Shown here: positions 36,850 through 50,200 of the stretch, one piece after another
Layout of the letters: the number at the start of each line of letters is the position of its first letter
How positions within the stretch are numbered: the stretch's first letter is position 1
Source of the DNA: Typha latifolia
Lineage: Eukaryota > Streptophyta > Magnoliopsida > Poales > Typhaceae
DNA length: 64,000 nucleotides
Direction: 5' to 3'
NCBI GenBank assembly: GCA_019914945.1
Contig: CM034099.1
Coordinates: 7,874,001-7,938,000, forward strand
The notes under the pieces: model-generated
Seen by the model: the letters and a program-made list of their open reading frames with translations, nothing else
Database searches by the model: none
Told to the model about the DNA's origin: nothing
Made by a program: the position numbers and the translations under genes

Positions 36850-39800
36850 ATGGTGAGCTCCGATTCCAAGATGTTTTCTTTTTCTCCTTTGAGTGCAAGT
36901 GCCTTCCATTTGATGATTGTCGTCAGTGGGGTTTAGTGTTTTGATGCTTCCCTTATTAGAAGAGTTGGTCTGCTGCAAAGATTTGTGATTGAGAAAGAGT
37001 GATTTGGTAGCATATCTCCGTGGAATCTGACAGCAAACGAAGAGAAGAGATGGAAAGCTCGTCCCCCCCCCCCCCCTTTTCCGGGAGTTTATGAGAGGAG
37101 AAGAAACTTGAGTAAAGATTGCAGGATTTAGTTTGGTTCAGTTGTTGTTTTTGTTAAAAAGGCTGTGCTTGAAGCCCTAAGGTAGAAACTGATTGATTAC
37201 ATTCGGGTTTTTGTGAGTTGTGATGGACCTGTAATCACCGAATTTAGACCATGTTCAATTTCTGCAAGCTCACGAAAGATCTTATTGCGAAAAGAAAATC
37301 TTCTAACTTGTGACGGTAAATTGGGACAGCATTGATGTCTTAACCACAACCATTATTGACTCCATGTAACAATAGTTCTACACTGCTCTGTCTTATGTAA
37401 CAAAATTCTTTGCCTTCCTCATACTTCCATCACAGAATTGTACACCTCTCTTTCCTAGTGCCTATGTCAAGATGTCATTTTGCATGCCTGGTTTGTCTAT
37501 GTAGAAGGTTTTTAAAAATTTGTCATATGTTGTACAAGCTCTGTCGTAACAATTTACTCCTATATATTCACATATTTAATTGTTGGCTTCATTTTAGTAT
37601 GTTGCATCCATATTTGTAACATAATAAAAACACTGTTGAGATCTTGAAGGTTTATGTCGATGCTCTTCATTTTTTCATGTTTCGTCTCCCTCATCAAGAC
37701 TCTGGTATCCACATTGAGCCTACTCCATATTGTACTACTCCATGCATTTGATATCCCTAGGTGCAAAAGTAACCACTTAAAAAGGCATTATTTCAAATTA
37801 GAAATGATGGCACCCAATTCCTCGTTGATTTAAAATTCAGGAAAGAGAACAACTTTTATCATTTTCATTTGTATTTTAATCTAAACCAGCCAATACAACC
37901 ATAATCTTAACAAAACTTAATTTCTTTTGAAATTAATGTCGCAAATTGTTGCATGTCTAACTCCGTATAGATCACTTTGCAATGTAATTATAGTATCTTC
38001 TTGTTCATTGCTGAAAGCCAATCTTGGTGACATTTATGAGACTAATTCTGAGTTTTGATTGTCTGTCAATGTTTGATATCTACCTCATACTTGTTTAACT
38101 AGAATTCTAGTCAAGTTCTTCTATTGTTTCTTTCTGGCAAGGAGTTTATGGCAACTAGAAATACGATAGATAAAATCTTCAGTTTTGGTTAGGATGGACT
38201 TACTTCTGCATCTGTAATGCTCGCTTTTCACTACTGCCTCAGTTAATACCAAATTTAAGGAGGATTAACCCCTGCCCATGCTCCAACATATACCTCAGAA
38301 GAACAACAGATTTTTTTTAAATTTATTTTGCCACATTCCCTGGTGTCACCTTTGTTTCTATTTTATCTAATAAGAGTGAGTGGGATTTCCAAAACAAACT
38401 AAAGTTTCCGTTTACTGATAAGATCATATTATATTGCTATTACATGACTAGCTTTTGGCATTTTTACTTGACTGACAGTGACCCATTAAGTCGAAGGTAC
38501 TCTGTATCAGACCAACAGTTGTTTGAGAAAGATAAGGCATAAAGAGAAATGGAGGAAGTTCCTATTTGTTACTTTTGTCTTGTAGGAACTAGGAAATTCC
38601 TAGGAATAGGAAAAGAGATAATGTTTTCCAATGGTGACTGAAATAGCAATCATTTCTATTTACATGTGCCAGATGATTATAATATCTGTTTCTTTAATTA
38701 TGAACCTATGGACAAGAATTTGGTAGGACATTGGTGTATCCAAACATTTAGATACTTCTATGTGACACTTCATTATTTCCCAGTAGGAAAGCATATAACC
38801 TCTCAAAACCAGTTTTTGACTTTTATTTGCTCCAATTCAATGTATGCAGGCTACACCACTCTTAGCAGGTCTTGCGGTGGCTGCCTCTGCTCTTGCTGGA
38901 AGGTATGGACTCCAAGCTTGGCAAGCATATAAGGCACGACCGGTGGTTCCTCGGATGCGTAAATTTTATGAAGGTGGTTTTCAACCTACTATGAATAGAA
39001 GGGAAGCTGCTTTGATCTTAGGAGTTAGGTAAGCATATCCCTGTCAGAGATATAGAAATCTGAGTTACTCTACAAGCCAGTTGCTAGTAACTAGTAAGAT
39101 GTCCATTCATGAGTTCTATATGTTCATCTGGCTGAAAACTTCAAACTACATGCAGATCTTCTGAGCTGGATAATTGAACCATGGCCCCCTTTGCAATACC
39201 TTTTGCTTCCCTCTGCAATTTAGACAGCTAAAATTTATACTAAATCCTCAGTTTACTGATATTTAAATAAAATATTTTCTGATTAACTGAGGATCTAGAA
39301 GCTAGTTTGTTATGTTGCTGCAATTTGCTCATGTAATATACTGATTTGTACTATGAAATGCCCAATTGCACCATTTCTTCCCATGGGCATCATTAGTATG
39401 TGTGTCCTTTCCCCTGAAGCATTCGAAACAATTTGAAATTATAAACGTGTGGAAGTATATTTTCTGTAAAGGAATGTAAAAGAGGAGATATTGAGATAGA
39501 TGCTGGTAAGGGTGATACTAAGAGCAAGAGATGTACGATGTCTTTGACATTTATGTTCGCTTCTTAGAAAATTAAGAGTTAAAATGTCTACAGGGCTTCC
39601 TTTTTTCTAGAAAATTTTGTCATAGAAGAATTTCTACATTATATGATAGAGCAAAAGGTGGTTTAATGGGAAAGAGAGCCTGTGCATTTTACTAGGTTCA
39701 CATAAGTCATATTTGCTTAGCTGCAATATTTCCTATCTAGAATTGTTATTGGATGAATTTACTGTTAGCATAGGGATCTCAATTCTTGGTTCCTCAGACT

Positions 39801-40550
39801 AAATCCAGTACAGAGACCATGCTCATTATGCTTAGAATGGGACAGACAGAATAATTGAGGATTTGCTTCTTTGTTTCGAGAGGTTTTTGACTGACTATAT
39901 AATAGATCTGGCATTACTCTCTTTTCGTTCCTCTAGAGCTTCTTTCATATAGTTGGTGTTTTTGGATATGTCGTCTCTGTTGCCATTGCTTGTATGACAC
40001 TTTTCAGTGTGAAGAGGATTACTGATTGCAATATAGTAACATTTGATTACACTATAGATTTGAACTAATTTCCATTTAGTTTCATGTTCCCGAAATTTTG
40101 AAATTTATCTTCAGCATAATAGTGTAAAGCAAACAGATTTTGGCAAACCATAATAAGAATGAAAGGTATGGAAGTTTTTGGTATGCATTTGTCAACATGA
40201 TGACTTACCTTTGGATATATTTTGGGATCCCATATGATAAACACCCTCTTAAAATGGAATAGTTACTTACCATCATTATTCCAGTTCTAAATTCAGTTGG
40301 CTCTTCAATAATTGAGTTCCATTTCTTTCCTTACTAGCATATTTTTTTTCTTTCTTTTTTGGCAATTCACATTTTTATTTCCTCTTTTCATAGGGAAAAT
40401 ACCCCTCTAGATAAGGTTAAGGAAGCACATAAGAAGGTCATGGTTGCCAACCATCCTGACGCTGGAGGAAGCGATTACCTTGCTTCCAAAATCAACGAGG
40501 CAAAAGATATATTGCTAGGGAAGATCAAAGGAGGTGGATCCGCATTTTGA
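36850..40550 (+). CDS. TIM14: TIM14/PAM18 mitochondrial import motor J-protein, 3 exons, complete
   Basis: Exons 36850-36852, 38850-39028 and 40394-40550 give 112 aa, the usual length for plant TIM14. The first coding exon is just the ATG, spliced over a 2 kb intron to GCTACACCACTC ([14 protein letters not shown]). Residues about 5-20 form the inner-membrane segment, followed by [13 protein letters not shown] and the conserved [10 protein letters not shown](N)[11 protein letters not shown]. The J-domain carries HPD at residues 81-83 and ends [12 protein letters not shown](I)KGGGSAF. TIM14 stimulates mitochondrial Hsp70 ATPase in the TIM23 presequence import motor, paired with TIM16. Introns are GT-AG and phases agree. 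The methionine at 38844 in the unspliced exon is not the start, because the acceptor AG lies after it. Confidence 0.93.
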
Positions 40551-41711
40551 CTTCAATATATGGCTAACTTATTTACAGTTGTGCCACCTGCAAACAGTCC
40601 AAATCATTGATATTGGATAGTCATAATTTACTGGGAATTATGCTAGCTATATCTTGAACAATTAGAGCAGTTGCTGGATATTCTGAATGTGTCACTGTGC
40701 TTGCTGGCTATGCAATATTTGCCAGAGGAACATTGTCTGAGTTCTGACAAGGAGTCAGTTGCGTTTGAACATTTCTATCACTGGAAATATCTGTAATTTG
40801 TCTGGAAATTTGTCTGATCCTGCAACAAGATCATTTGACTCTGTTAAGATTACATATTTAAGTCGTACACTCGCTGGAAATTTGTATGAGAGAATCACTT
40901 CTTGATTTTTTATATTTTGGGAGGAAGTAATTCGCCCAAAACTGTGATGACATCCATCTGATTCATAAGTGGTAGGGCCTGAACCAGATAGTGGAATAGC
41001 AATCTAAAGCTGGATGTGAGCTTGAATCCAGTTGTTGTGTGGCAGACCTATTCGGTTGCTTTAGTTTAGTGTCAAGGTGGCATCACCTCGGTCTATTTTT
41101 TGGTCAATTAATCCGTTGTTCGCATTTCCCAGAGGTGTAATCGTTTCTACTGTTATTAGGAACTTTGAATATATTCAGAAGTAATAATTAGTATTTTAAA
41201 TTAAGACAATATAGCATCAAATAATTTCCGGAACAGACTCTATACTAGTTCTGTTGGAATATACTTCCCTACGTGGGTTATTAAGACTACATAATAATTT
41301 CAATTTAGAAACCAATGATCTCATGTAGAATGTCAAATTCCCTTGTGAAAAATAAGTGCATGGTAGACTAGCTATGATAACCATTCATTCCAATATTCGT
41401 AGCTAGAATCTGTCACACATGAACATGCCACTGCAAACAACAACAGAGTGGATAAGCAAATCTGCTTAACAACCAACAACAGAAGAGGCAGTATTCCAAA
41501 CCAATATCCTGTTATAGAGCACGAATCACATACACTTTTGTTCCCTTATAACAAATAATGAAGTGGTAAACAAACTATGATAACAACTCACCCCAAAAGC
41601 TTACCTGAAATCTTTCAGCTGCCGTACGTGAATATTTCGCACCAAACAATGGAAAATCGGTAAGTAAATTTGCTTGGACAATCAGCCCTCAGCGAAGTCA
41701 TCTTTCTCTTG
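40551..41711. other. TIM14 3' UTR and intergenic DNA
   Basis: The first few hundred bases are probably TIM14 3' UTR (+), and the end is the 3' UTR of the IQD gene (-). The two genes converge. Nothing else is seen. Confidence 0.45.
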
Positions 41712-44700
41712 TTACCTGTTTTCGCCATTGCTTGCAGGGAGTTCCGGATGGGCTCCAACTTCCTTAACTGCAACTTCCACCTTGGGAGGACCTGAATGCC
41801 TCCTAATTGCTGCTGGAGACGTCATGCTATGTTTATCCCCAGCAGGAAAAGATAACCTTTTCTTGACAGAGCCCAGGGATCCTGCTTTTAATGGACTGTC
41901 AACTGACTCAATTGATGGGCTATGGAAACGCGACTTGGCCTTTGCAGATTCAGTCGTTGCCATGTAGCTGGGGACTGCCGGAGAGCTAGCCAGGCTCTCA
42001 TCATCCCGTATGGAAGAACCTGCAATACTGTGCCTCCTGTGAAACTCTGATTGTATGCTAAGTATGCTTCTCGCATCGTCATCCAATGGCCCGCGTCCAT
42101 TTTTGGGCGTTGCTGATTTGCTCTTAGTGATGACTGGTAGCGTCTTCAAGGAGGGTGTTGAGGGAGATAGTCGGGAGGCAGGACGGGTCAGTTTTGGTGT
42201 TGTCGGCGAGGGCTTATCTGGTTTACTATCCCGACGGGCATAAGCTCTTGTTATCTCCCCTTCTCCAATGTTCTGGCCCATGCTCTTTATGGAGGCATGG
42301 TCATTGTTGTTTTCTTTGTCTGCTGTGCTCCGGTTCTCCCATGGTCTTGCTGCCATCCAGCGTTCCAACCAACTCCAACCCCACTGTGGGTTGTTTGGAT
42401 CCATAAACATTGGGTTTACTGACCTCGAAGAGCTTTTCCACTGTTTGCGGAGCATTGTTTTTCATATATAAGAACATTATACCATGTGGCATACTCGAAT
42501 AACATGAGGTCAATTATCAAAACTAGCACAAAAATTTAAGTCTTTTAAGTGTGCTTAGTACCTGATGAGAAAATGCATAAGCCAGAGCTCTTTCTCTTCT
42601 TATGGCAGCCTCTTGCTTGCTCATCAAGCTTGCTTCAATTTGTTCCCTGGATTGCAGACTGTCGTCCCATTCTTCCCCCAACTGCTATGAGAGAAAATGA
42701 GTATGAGTTGGTTAGAAGTTAAAACTCTTCTCCTGGATCATCCACAGAAGGGGAGCACAGTACTAAAAGATGTTAACATAATCAATCAAATGAGTAACTA
42801 TATTAACTGATAAGCTCGCTTTTTATTAATGACTATGGAAGCATTTAGGAGCCATTAGGTTTCATGTATTTGAAACAATCTGCATCTACACATAAGAATG
42901 CACAACTAAAATCAGCTACTGGTTTATGGAACTGATGACATATCATCGCCGAGTGTTAGGGTCCTGCATAACATCTTGACATCTATTTAATTTGACTGGA
43001 TGTTAAAACACATGTTCTTGACATACATGCCCTTAACCTTTGACAGGAAGAAAAGATGGAAGATTGTTGATAATGCACAACACCAAACAGACCCTTAATT
43101 GATAGGAGATACATTACTGGAAGACTGGATTTATTATGAATTAGAAAATTAAAATTGTTCGACAAGAACAGGATGAAAATCATGAGATAATGAAGTCTTT
43201 TCATTTCAAAGCAAAGTGACTCAGGAAACTGCCAAGACTTGCAATATTGCAATCAGCTGAATGATATCCTTGCTGGATAGCAGATAGAAAGGTCCTGTGG
43301 TTCAGTAGGGGTTCAAAAGGAAAAATAAATAAAAGAAAGAATTGGAACGCTTAAGAAGCCATTTTTAGCAAATTAACTTGTGGAGGATAGTAAGAATGCA
43401 GCTCTCCTAATTTTAACAAACTGATACTAGACTCACTAGGCTGACATATTTCCAGTTGGTATCAGTCAAAACTCCTTAGAATACTTTGTGATGTTTGTAT
43501 CCAGTAGACAGGAGAGCAAGAAATGATAAAACTTTTGTCATGCTACAGAAAACTGCAACTAAATAAATAGTAGCAAACCCCATTAATTTCATCAGTGTGA
43601 TGTCAGTATCATTTGTATATTCATATCTAATCATTAGTTCCCAAGTTCATGTACTTAGACTCTAAAGGCAAATTCTTTAAACTTACTTTTATAGATTGTT
43701 TTCTTTCTTTCCATTTCTTAAGTAGATCTTTAAGTCTCTGCACCACCAAGGTCTTAAAAGAGCTGGAGGTGTATTGGATTATGTTATCTACTATGACATT
43801 GATCTGTCCAATCCGAAAAAGTCATGTGGAAGATATTAAACTAAATTTAATAGATATTATACCCATCACATACATCCTAGTATTTTTCTTACGCAATTTA
43901 TGCTCTTGAAAGACTTTCTCTTTGAGATTATCCTTGCCGACATTCCCTGGATGAATCTATTAGAATTTTTGTAACTCCATCCTTCCTAGTTACAATTCTA
44001 AAATGTGAACATACTCATTTGTATATCACTATATTGAGCTATAAAACACAGCTCTCCAACTTAAAGATCGTAACACAGCAATACTTTGTTATTTACAGTA
44101 ATAATAACATCTTAGTCCGTAAGCATATGACAACATATATCCCTCTAAAGTATAATTATGCTATTTCTTGGCTTCTTTCAGTCTGATGTATCTTACAAAC
44201 TGTTCTGTAACAACCAAAGAAATTGTTATTTTTCTGGATATCTCCTATATATTGTTTGGTTGACAAGAGCTTTATTGCCTCATCTATGGGGATATGTCAG
44301 TAAATTCAAAGACATTCTAGTTGGGTGTCAATGAGAACTAAGAGTGGATAGAAAGCATCAAAAAAATAAACTGGGGTTAGCATATGTGCCCCTGTTAAGA
44401 TTACAGACAAGGATAAAAAGTATGATGGAGCACATTTGCTAGATTTGTATGTAATGAGTGAAGCACCAAGTGTATGTGTGTACCCTTAAACTCTCGATCT
44501 CTCTTTCGCGCTTGAGGAGAAGTTGCCTCTGGAGAGCCTGGTTCTCTTCTGACATCTTGAGTCTTCTTGCACGTATCTGTGATTGAACCCGAGCTAGAGT
44601 CTGCATGCACCGTAATGTGGTTGTGGCTTGGCGCTTGACAGAATTACCATGAATCAGTGACTTCAACCTAACCAGTCCTCTTAAGGCCCGCAATGCCCTC

Positions 44701-46010
44701 CTTGCCTACATATAAGATAGCAAAAGAGAATTGCAAGTACATGATCAGAAAAAGGCAACTATCTCCAATACAGTGACGATGTTATGAAATTCAAAGCAGT
44801 AATTTTAATTAGTGAACTTGTACAAAGAAAAAGGTTTGATTTACCCAAACAGACTTGTTGAACATTTCAAAACTGTGATTATCGAATGGGCTAATAACTA
44901 ATAATCAAGCTTGGTCAAAATTTTCAGAACTTCAGAAGAAGATCCAGAAAATTCATCTAGCAGACACAGTGTTTAGATAAGTTACATTGAATTAATAAAA
45001 GTAATTAAGAATAAGAACACAGGAAAGAAACATAATAGAACATAGCAGAAATATTAGCACCACCAATAATAAATAGGAAAAAAATTAGTGATAAATGCTT
45101 CCCACCTCAAGTTGGGGATATGTGTTTCATAAAACTAATGAACCTTTTAGCAGAAAACTCTACCCACATATGCAAATATAATGCATACTCGTGGCGGGTA
45201 TAGGTATTCTATTATTTCTTTAATCACAAAACTGATTGGATTGGATTTCTCAATATTCACCTACATAAAGGTCCACATAACAAGTATAAATTAGGTGGCA
45301 ATGAAGAGGAATCACGCAATAGTTTTTGACTGCCTAGACCTTCTGAGAAGCAAAATGAAGAAGCTCACTTCGCAAATTCTATCAACTTACTTGACTAAAC
45401 CACCAAGATCACAACTTAAGACAGCTTAATCCCAAAAGGTTATACCCAGAGATCATTTTCTTGTCTAGATATAAGAAGGAAGTAGTATTAGGATTGCTTA
45501 TACCAGGTATCCTCGGAAAGCAGTCTGGATCTTGATTGCTGCAATCTCTTCCCTTGACTTCCCACCCAACCTTGTTGATGCTGTAGCTACCTCTGCGGCA
45601 GCTTGAGTGGTAGTAGTAGCAGCAGCCTCTTCTGCAGCAGCAGTGGCAGCACTGGCAGTGGCAGGTGCCGCTGAGGTAGCTTGCTTGCTTTGCTCATTCT
45701 CGGGCACTGCCGGCTTAAGCTCCCCAGGATGGGGCAGAGGTGCAGGAGCTTGGCCTGAAACAACACTGTTTCCCAACACTTCAGAAGTGTTTGGATCTGA
45801 GTGTTTTGTTGCCCCAAACCCCCATTTCTTCTTCGATTTCTGACAATAACAAGAGGAAACAAGAGGAAATGTCACATTTTGATCAGAACCCACTTGGATA
45901 TACTGTTTGGTTAAGGAAAAGATTGCGATCCCAACCTGGTCTTTCTTCTCCTTAGATTCGGGGCTAAAGACCTTTTTCACAACACCAAACCACTTTCCCT
46001 TCTTCCCCAT
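41712..46010 (-). CDS. IQD3-like calmodulin-binding IQ67-domain protein, 5 exons, complete
   Basis: Exons 46010-45936, 45839-45504, 44705-44484, 42684-42562 and 42440-41712 join in phase (all phase 0, GT-AG) to 494 aa. The start [19 protein letters not shown] is typical of IQD proteins. The upstream in-frame methionine at 46103 is rejected because it reads through a (TTC)n repeat. An Ala-rich stretch (residues about 70-112) leads to the IQ67 domain, about 120-187, with [19 protein letters not shown] and [13 protein letters not shown], which bind calmodulin. Further on are [20 protein letters not shown] and the C-terminal [10 protein letters not shown] / [15 protein letters not shown] motifs (DUF4005 region) near the end. 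IQD proteins are scaffolds at microtubules, plasma membrane and nucleus. The layout fits the IQD3 group best, from memory. Confidence 0.92.
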
Positions 46011-46020
46011 CTCTTTCCGT

Positions 46021-46050
46021 CTCTTCTTCTTCTTCTTCTTCTTCTTCTTC
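46021..46050. repeat. (TTC)n in the IQD gene 5' UTR
   Basis: About ten TTC units just upstream of the ATG, read as GAA in the transcript. Confidence 0.9.
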
Positions 46051-46485
46051 ACTTCCCACCTTACTCCATTTGAGTCTAAATCCAATAAAACATCGACAAA
46101 CAAGTTAAAACACTATACCAAACAAAAAAGCATCTCGGTACTCCTCGGAGTGCCCGAGGAGTGTCCAGATCTCGAATTCTTCAAAAAGAATTCGAAAACC
46201 CAAATCCTTCTCTTCGCAGATCCAAGTCTAACAGCAAAGAGAATCATAAAAATCGAATCTTTTCCATAAAGCAAGATTAAACACACGAAGATCTACAATA
46301 CCCACTTGGCAGATTTCTCAAAGGAAGAGAAGTTTGACTGAAATCTACACCAAGAGAGGGATTTTACACCGAAACCAACAAGACCAACCAAAGAAAGAGA
46401 CAACAATAAAATAAATAAACAGGTATTCAAACCTCAAAGCCCATCACCTTGGATTCTCAAGTAATCGGATTAGAATCACCAGATC

Positions 46486-46571
46486 TCCTCTCTCTCTCTC
46501 TCTCTCAACAAGAGCAATTGAGCTGTCCTCTGACAACTTGAGAATAGAAGAGAAGCAAAGCAAAAAAGGGG

Positions 46572-46603
<32 letters not shown>
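46486..46603. repeat. Two (CT)n tracts near the IQD gene transcription start
   Basis: CT repeats at 46486-46506 and 46573-46603. (GA)n/(CT)n tracts are frequent in plant core promoters and leaders. Confidence 0.7.
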
Positions 46604-46605
<2 letters not shown>

Positions 46606-47116
46606 TTGTCTCTGTTGAGAAGAGGAGATTAAAAACCAGATCTTGGGAAGAAGGAGAGTGATTAGTGCATAGCTGGTGGTTCTCCCATGGTGGGCCGCAC
46701 CTGGTTGGTAGGGCTGTAGCCGGATCCATTACATAACTGATCGCAGGAATTAGCTACGTCCATCTCCTTGGCAGGCCGTCATTTCCTAAAATGTATGTAT
46801 TACGATATATTACCCTCTACTGCAGGAATTATCTACATTCTCCTGTAAGCAGGAATGGCTTTCCTTGACAGCAAAGCTGACTGTACTTGTTAGTAATCAT
46901 AAGAGACAGTGGTGGTTCTTCACTCTCTCTCTGGTTCTTCACTGTCTCTCCCATATAAAAACCTAGATATATAATATAATAAGTAGCTACCCAACCAACT
47001 TAAAGTATTGAAATATTAATTATAACTAAATGTAACACTTGTTTGTGATTTTTTTCTTAAAGAAACATTAAAATTTTTTTTCTAATAGATTATAAGTCTA
47101 ATCATATTCTTTAATT
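46604..47116. other. Intergenic, upstream of the IQD gene
   Basis: Probable promoter of the IQD gene next to the 3' border of the LINE. No coding frame is supported. Confidence 0.4.
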
Positions 47117-47296
47117 GTTTTTTTTATTAATAAGAGCTGACGACTCAGCTAAGGTTTACATCCCGGGCTATTCCTTTGCCCAATCTATCAGAATACAATA
47201 TAGTTTTAAGTTCCAGAGGAATTAAATCTGAACTATTCCATACTCTCCCCAAGGCTGTATGTCTCCTTAGTTTGGCTAATCAATCGGCTGCTCTAT

Positions 47297-50200
47297 TCCT
47301 TTTCCTGTACGTGTGCAAGAACTTAATCCTCTTGAAGGACATCAACATCTTGCAGCTGTTCTACAAGGCCCCTTAAGGCGCCACGGACAGCTGTCCTCGC
47401 CTCTGAACATCCTAATGACCGATAGAGCATCCGTTTCAACAATCACCTGCTCCCATCTCCCGTATGCTTCTCTTAACCCTGCCTGCAGTGCCCATACCTC
47501 AGTGTAGCTGGCATAATCGACAATGGTTGGCTCCGCTGCTGCCCGCAAAAGGTTACCAATCTCATCCCTAATTATAAAGCCAGCCCCACCCTAATACTCA
47601 CCTGCCTTCCAAGAGCCATCAACATTAATTTTAATCCACCCCTTCGAAGGATGTTCCCACTGAACTTTAACATTGTTCTTCTTGAATCCCACCAAAACCT
47701 CCCTATCCTTGAAGTAGTCTTGAGCTAGCATAGTAGCCTTACTGGCCAGCGCCCTTGCCATTGCACTCTTCCCTTGAAAAATTCTTAGATTGCGTTCTTT
47801 CCAAATCCCCCAAATCATAGCCGCCATAATCAACTTAATTCTAATATCAGATTTCAGATCTGTTTCCCACTTTTGCTCTAACCAGTTTGGATCGATCACG
47901 AAGCTTGGCCTTCTACTTGACTTAACCAATTCAGCACAGTAGGCCCAAACTTCCTTGGCAAACCTGCAAGTATAAAATAGGTGTGTAGCCACTTCTGGGA
48001 AAAGCCCACACATGGTGCATGGGTCATTAGGCCCACAATTGAGCCCATGTAGATATGCTTTTGTCGAGACCCGGTTCCAACACAACTTCCAAACGAAGGC
48101 ACGGATGCGAGGGGCCGTGGTTAGCTTCCAAAGCTCAGCCCACCCCTCCAATGCTGCCCCTCGTTCCTCCGCAAATATTTATAAATGGACTTAGCTGTTG
48201 CTTCCCCATTGGTCGTTAGCGTCCATACCTATAGGTCCTCCATTTGCACACCCCCTACCTCCAACATGGCCACGTCGAACGCTATATCCCTGCTGAATGC
48301 AGCATGCAACTTCACCACATCCCACGTTCCATTCGCCATCAGTGATGGTCAGAACTTCATATGGGTTCGAATCCTACTGAGGTGGGCTCATCATGAATTA
48401 GGTCGGGGTGGCTGGTGGTTTCGGGGAGCAAAAAATAAAAATCCTACTGTTGATCCATTTGTGATATGTGAATGATAAAAATGCGGATTAAGGCCCTTAG
48501 ATCTATTTAGTTTCGTGGTCCACAATTTTGTGGAATGTAGGTAGTGCTACTCGAGATCTGCTCGTGAAACTGTTCACGTTCATTAGACAAGGGTGCCGTC
48601 CAAGCGGGATTGACGACACCCAAGCCTCTTCTAACACTGCGGTGCCGCGCCCATTGCCTATGCTCTTCCGAAAACCTTCCTTAAGCTCGGCTGCATTTTG
48701 GCACAACGCTCTCCATAGCCACGAGGACTTAGGGGCAGATCTGACCTCCCACGGGTTGAGCATCCCGTACTTCTTCCGGAGGATATTAAGCCACGGCGTC
48801 GCTCATCCGCGAAGGACACTCAATACATGTTTACCCAATAGAGCCCTCTTCGCTGTACGTAGGTACCGCAACCCCATCCCTCCTTCAACCTTGGGTTTGA
48901 TCAGAGTATTCCAGTTAAGCAAGTGCAGTCCTCGCCGATTCTCCCCTTTTGCCCATATAAATGACCTCACTATTCGCATGATGTTCTCAAGAATAGAGTC
49001 TTGGATCCACGTGGACCCCATCCAATAGTAAGGGATGGTCGTAAGAGTTGCTTGAACCAGAGTGATGTGGCCAGCCAACGACAAAGTACTCCGCTTCCAT
49101 TCGGCAAGTCTGCTCCTCACCCTGTCCACCACTTCCTGCTGCCCAGCCACCATGATCCGCTGCCCCGAGATCTTTACTCCAAGATACGTAAATGGCATCT
49201 TACCCTGCTTAAGCTGCAGAATACCACCAATGCCCTTCCTAGCATCTTCATGAATCCAGGGAGGGAGGTACAGTTCAGACTTCTCTATATTCACCTTCTG
49301 GTTCGTCATCCCAGAGTATTGATCCAATGTATGCACCAACGCCTTTGCATTCTCTTTCGTCGCTCTCGCCACTAGTAGCAACTCATCAGCATAAAGGAGA
49401 TGTGTAATGACCCCTTGGTCCGTTATGTAACCTTCCAATAGACCAGCTTCCACCTTTGCATTCAGGATAGATGATAGAACTTGAGAGCAGATTATGAATA
49501 GGTACGACAATAGTGGGTCGCCTTGTCGTAGCCCTCGGTGGGGCATGATCCACTCCGTTGGAGAGCTGTTAATTAAGATACCAAATCTGGGCGACTTAAT
49601 GCAGGCACAGATCCAGTTAATCCACTTTGTAGGGAAGTTCATAGCCTTGAGCGTCCGAGCCACCGCCTCCCACGACAGACAATCATAGGCCTTCTCCATG
49701 TTCATCTTCGCCATCATCAACGGAGCTTCCGCTCGGTCGTTCACCAAGGAATGCGCTAGTTCTTGAGCGGCTAGCGTGTTGTCCTGAATGGATCTCCCCG
49801 CCACGAATGCCAACTGCTCCGGACCGATGAGTTTGCGCAGAAGCGGCTTCAATCTCGAAACAAGGATTTTGGTGATGACTTTATAAGCAGTGTTGCAAAA
49901 CAATATTGGTCGGTAATCCTTGACAGAAGTAGGAGCCTCCTTCTTTGGGATAAGGGTGATAAAGGTCTCCTCCCACTGGTTTGGCAATCTACCTTTCTCA
50001 AAGAAAGCTAGTACTGCTTTACAAAGATGGACGTCGATGGACTCCTAGTATGTAGTGTACACCTCTGCTTGCAATCCGTCTGGCCCCGGAGCTTTGCCAT
50101 GAGGTAAGCTCCACACTGCTTCACGTATCTCCTTGACTAATACTAGCGCGATTAGCTACAGATCGTCTCTATCCGATAGAGCTGGGAGTACTGGTAAATG

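Noticed and set aside
45498..46103. Longer N-terminus for the IQD protein from the methionine at 46103
   Set aside because: It would read through the (TTC)n repeat as poly-Lys; the family start MGKKGKW is at 46010.
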